Shown here: positions 61,331 to 64,000 of the stretch, piece after piece
Layout of the letters: each line of letters begins with the position of its first letter
Numbering within the stretch: position 1 is the stretch's first letter
Program-made: the position numbers and the translations under genes
DNA from: Nipponacmea schrenckii
Lineage: Eukaryota; Mollusca; Gastropoda; Lottiidae
Direction: 5' to 3'
Length of the DNA: 64,000 bases
Assembly (NCBI GenBank): GCA_030562195.1
Contig: CM060203.1
Coordinates: 10,988,208-11,052,207 of the forward strand
Notes under the pieces: model-generated
What the model saw: only the letters and a program-made list of their open reading frames with translations
What the model was told of the DNA's origin: nothing
Databases searched by the model: none

Positions 61331-64000
61331 CTGAAAAAACATTCAACTTGTGACTTTCGGAGGTAAAACATAAGGCACAATGAACATCGAACAGAGAGTA
61401 GTCAAGATCACACTTGAACATTATCAATGATAAACTTCAAAGTTTAGATCATATCAGCAGACAATCTGACTTGAGTTAATTTACTGTTTCCCCAACAGGT
61501 AACCTTCTAAGGACATCCCTATGTTTGTAACAAAAACATTTCAAAATTTTTTCATATATCAAAATTAAATCAACTTATATCAACCAATATAACTGTAACT
61601 ACTTAAATAATCCTGAATCAAAAAACACAAAAATGTATCATCAAAACAGAAAACAAAATCCAAGATACTAAACAAAGAATTATATCATCTCCAATGTAAA
61701 AACTTTCATGGAATAAAACAATTTTTTATGCATCTGTTCCTTATCTGTCACAAATATTTCCCTAGATCTGCAAAATTAAGAAAATAAATACCAGTGTTCT
61801 AGGCCTTTCTAAAACCATAATTATCCTAAAAATAATGAATCATTCATTGAATAATGAACTCAATCAGTGAGTTGAAAAGTCGACTTGCAGACTGAGAAAT
61901 AGAGATATGAGACAATTCCATTGGCACCAAAGAATGAATCATTGTCATAGAATTAACCCTAAAGCTGCCAGTATTGAATACTACAGTGTACAGTCATCAG
62001 TTTCACTATCAACTTGCCTTGAATCAATTCATTTTAAAACACCATTAAACTACATTAAAGGGGCTAATTCAATGCCCAGATTTACCTTGCATTAATCATT
62101 TTTTATAATATTAATAGAAAATTTGCTAGGAAGTTTATTTGGCTGAATGTGCCAGTCATATCTAATTGGATTTGAAATAACAAAGTTAAAGATGACTCAA
62201 AAAGTCTTTTCAGATTAATCTAACAGTCGAATCATAATACTTCTTTAGATATCAATTTGTCCAATGACTTACGGAAATAGGTAGAAATGCTCTGCCTAGA
62301 GTACCTCACTATTAGATATCAGACATTCAAATGGTAAAATAAAACCACAGGTCTCACAAGCTTCACATTTTAAAGATTTTTGTAGAGTAGGTCATTGAAA
62401 GAGGTAAATTTCCTCATTCCAAAATACACTGTTATATTCCAAACACAAAAAAAATACATAAATGACAGCTAATACCAGGGTATTTTATTACAGTCATCTT
62501 TCATCTCTTCTATAATGTCATGATGTCCTTAGACCACAATAATCATATTCTACTAGAAATAAGTCAATCAGAAAAAAAATCAATTTTTGTCTTGGGATAT
62601 AGTTCTGAATAATATTCACAAGGATTTATTCAGAGCATGATAATCTTCGGCTGTCAGAACCAGAAATATTGTAACTACTAATGATTCGATGCACATAAAA
62701 CAGCAAGCTTATGTCTTTCCTTTTTGTCAGATCTTCTGCAATAGGCCCCTTGTCTTGTTGATTGAGAGAAATTTACCAAATTCTGAAAAGAGTTAGCACA
62801 TTCTGTCTCAATTGGTCTTAAACAATAAGTTGGGGTACCAACCAAGTTGACCATGTACTATAGGATTAACGATAAAAGGAAAGATCACAGGTTTATCTTT
62901 ATACCTTTATGTGATAATCTTATTAAATGCAGAATATCACACAAATCAATGAAAGTCAATGAGAGAAGACATCTGAAAGGCCAGGATTATGTAGATGTTA
63001 ATTATATAGATTTAGCACAATTTACTTGAAGTAAGCTCCTAGACAGTTTTAAAACAACAGAAATTCAGATTTATAATGATTTTTCTCTACAAGAAGAAAA
63101 TAGTCCGATCAGATTCAAAGAAGATCATCTGGAAAATAATGAGGATTCAACATGCTTCACCATTTTCAGGACTCGATTTGGGTCTTAGATATGTTTTAAT
63201 GAGTCTACTACTGTACTAGATTTACTAGAAAATGTATGAATATTGCATATTTTTTCAAATATATCTAAAGAGATGGTGAAAATGACAGAAAAAAATATAT
63301 AATTTCAGTCAAGTCAAACATGTATAACACATAATAATCATTGGAATTTAGCTTTTCAACTCCACAAAACACAAAGAAAAATAAGTACAAAAAAAGTAAA
63401 AGACGATCAAATTATTTTCTAAAATTTAAATAAAAATCTTCAGTGATAAAAGTAAGAGATGAGACATCAGGCAGTAAAAGTTTCCGGAATTGGTAATCTC
63501 TAGAAATGAAGGAAGACAGACAATGATTGATTGAATTAGTTTGCTTTAATTCTCGAGACATTCAGTGTAAGGCCACCAAATATTGGAATTAAATTTCTAA
63601 AGCCTTTTCCAGCTAACACTGAAGTCTCAGCACATCTCTATATTATATTTTTTGAACTTGGCATTATTCAGACCATCACAAATACCAAAGTACTTTTTAT
63701 CCTTATCAAGACCTCAGCCTCTCTATACTTTTATCATTTACTATCAACAATTAATTAACTAACTTTAACCAAGATAAACAGTCCTTAGATAATTTCTGGC
63801 TGACAAAAGTAATTATTTTATTTTCTAAATAGATGAAACATCTCATTGTGTTTTCAATTCATTGTTTCTTATTTATTCAATTGTAAATTACTGACCTAAA
63901 ATTTTATAATAAATATTGAAATGTGTCCTAATATTGAGAAAATTGTGAGGATTGTGGGGATTGATGGTAATAAAAAGTTCCCAATGGCAATAGAATTTTC
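61331..64000 (-). other. CTNNAL1 intron (5' part of gene beyond window)
   Basis: The exon at 61330 is preceded on the minus strand by a TTTTTTCAG acceptor. The missing N-terminal residues are not found between here and the right edge. No other gene or repeat of note is seen. Confidence 0.7.

Overview
The window comes from an AT-rich animal nuclear genome and is most likely molluscan. The genes are split into many short exons with GT-AG introns, mostly 0.1-1.7 kb. Five protein-coding genes can be read exon by exon. The repeats include a tandem-unit element with a GGAC microsatellite, which resembles the 'pearl' elements described in bivalves (Helentron-like). The species cannot be named from the sequence.

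Layout. 1-22.5 kb: no supportable coding gene. It holds a 2.2-kb pearl-like element with about 12 tandem units (4.9-7.1 kb), two decayed relatives (11.3 and 20.8 kb), and a weak first-exon/promoter candidate near 20.3 kb. 22.5-22.8 kb: a short inverted-repeat element just upstream of a gene. 23.4-30.4 kb, + strand: a complete 20-exon DNAJC10/ERdj5 gene of 787 codons (J domain, four CxxC thioredoxin domains, C-terminal KDEL). 33.76-34.5 kb, - strand: a complete ORMDL gene of 153 codons. 36.5-38.95 kb, + strand: a TEX12-like synaptonemal-complex gene, divergent from ORMDL. 39.28-41.14 kb, - strand: a 180-residue coiled-coil protein gene, convergent with TEX12 and not recognised. 41.1-45.1 kb: GC-richer, CpG-containing sequence with E2F-like sites and splice-like signals but no readable protein. 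45.4-48.6 kb: a satellite array with alternating short and long units. 49.0-49.45 kb: an inverted-repeat element with a TA duplication. 53.58 kb to beyond 64 kb, - strand: 15 3'-terminal exons of CTNNAL1 (alpha-catulin). Its 5' end lies outside the window.

The genes do not form an operon or a single pathway. DNAJC10 (ER disulfide reduction and ERAD) and ORMDL (ER sphingolipid control) are both ER genes. TEX12 is meiotic, and the adjacent coiled-coil gene is a candidate for a chromosome or cell-division role only by neighbourhood and size. CTNNAL1 is a vinculin/alpha-catenin family scaffold. The least explained items are the unidentified coiled-coil gene, an E2F/CCAAT promoter-like segment at 43.16-43.27 kb without a gene, strong local enrichment of the palindrome TAGGCCTA, and a stop-free 111-nt GC-AG intron in DNAJC10. 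No new multi-gene system was found.
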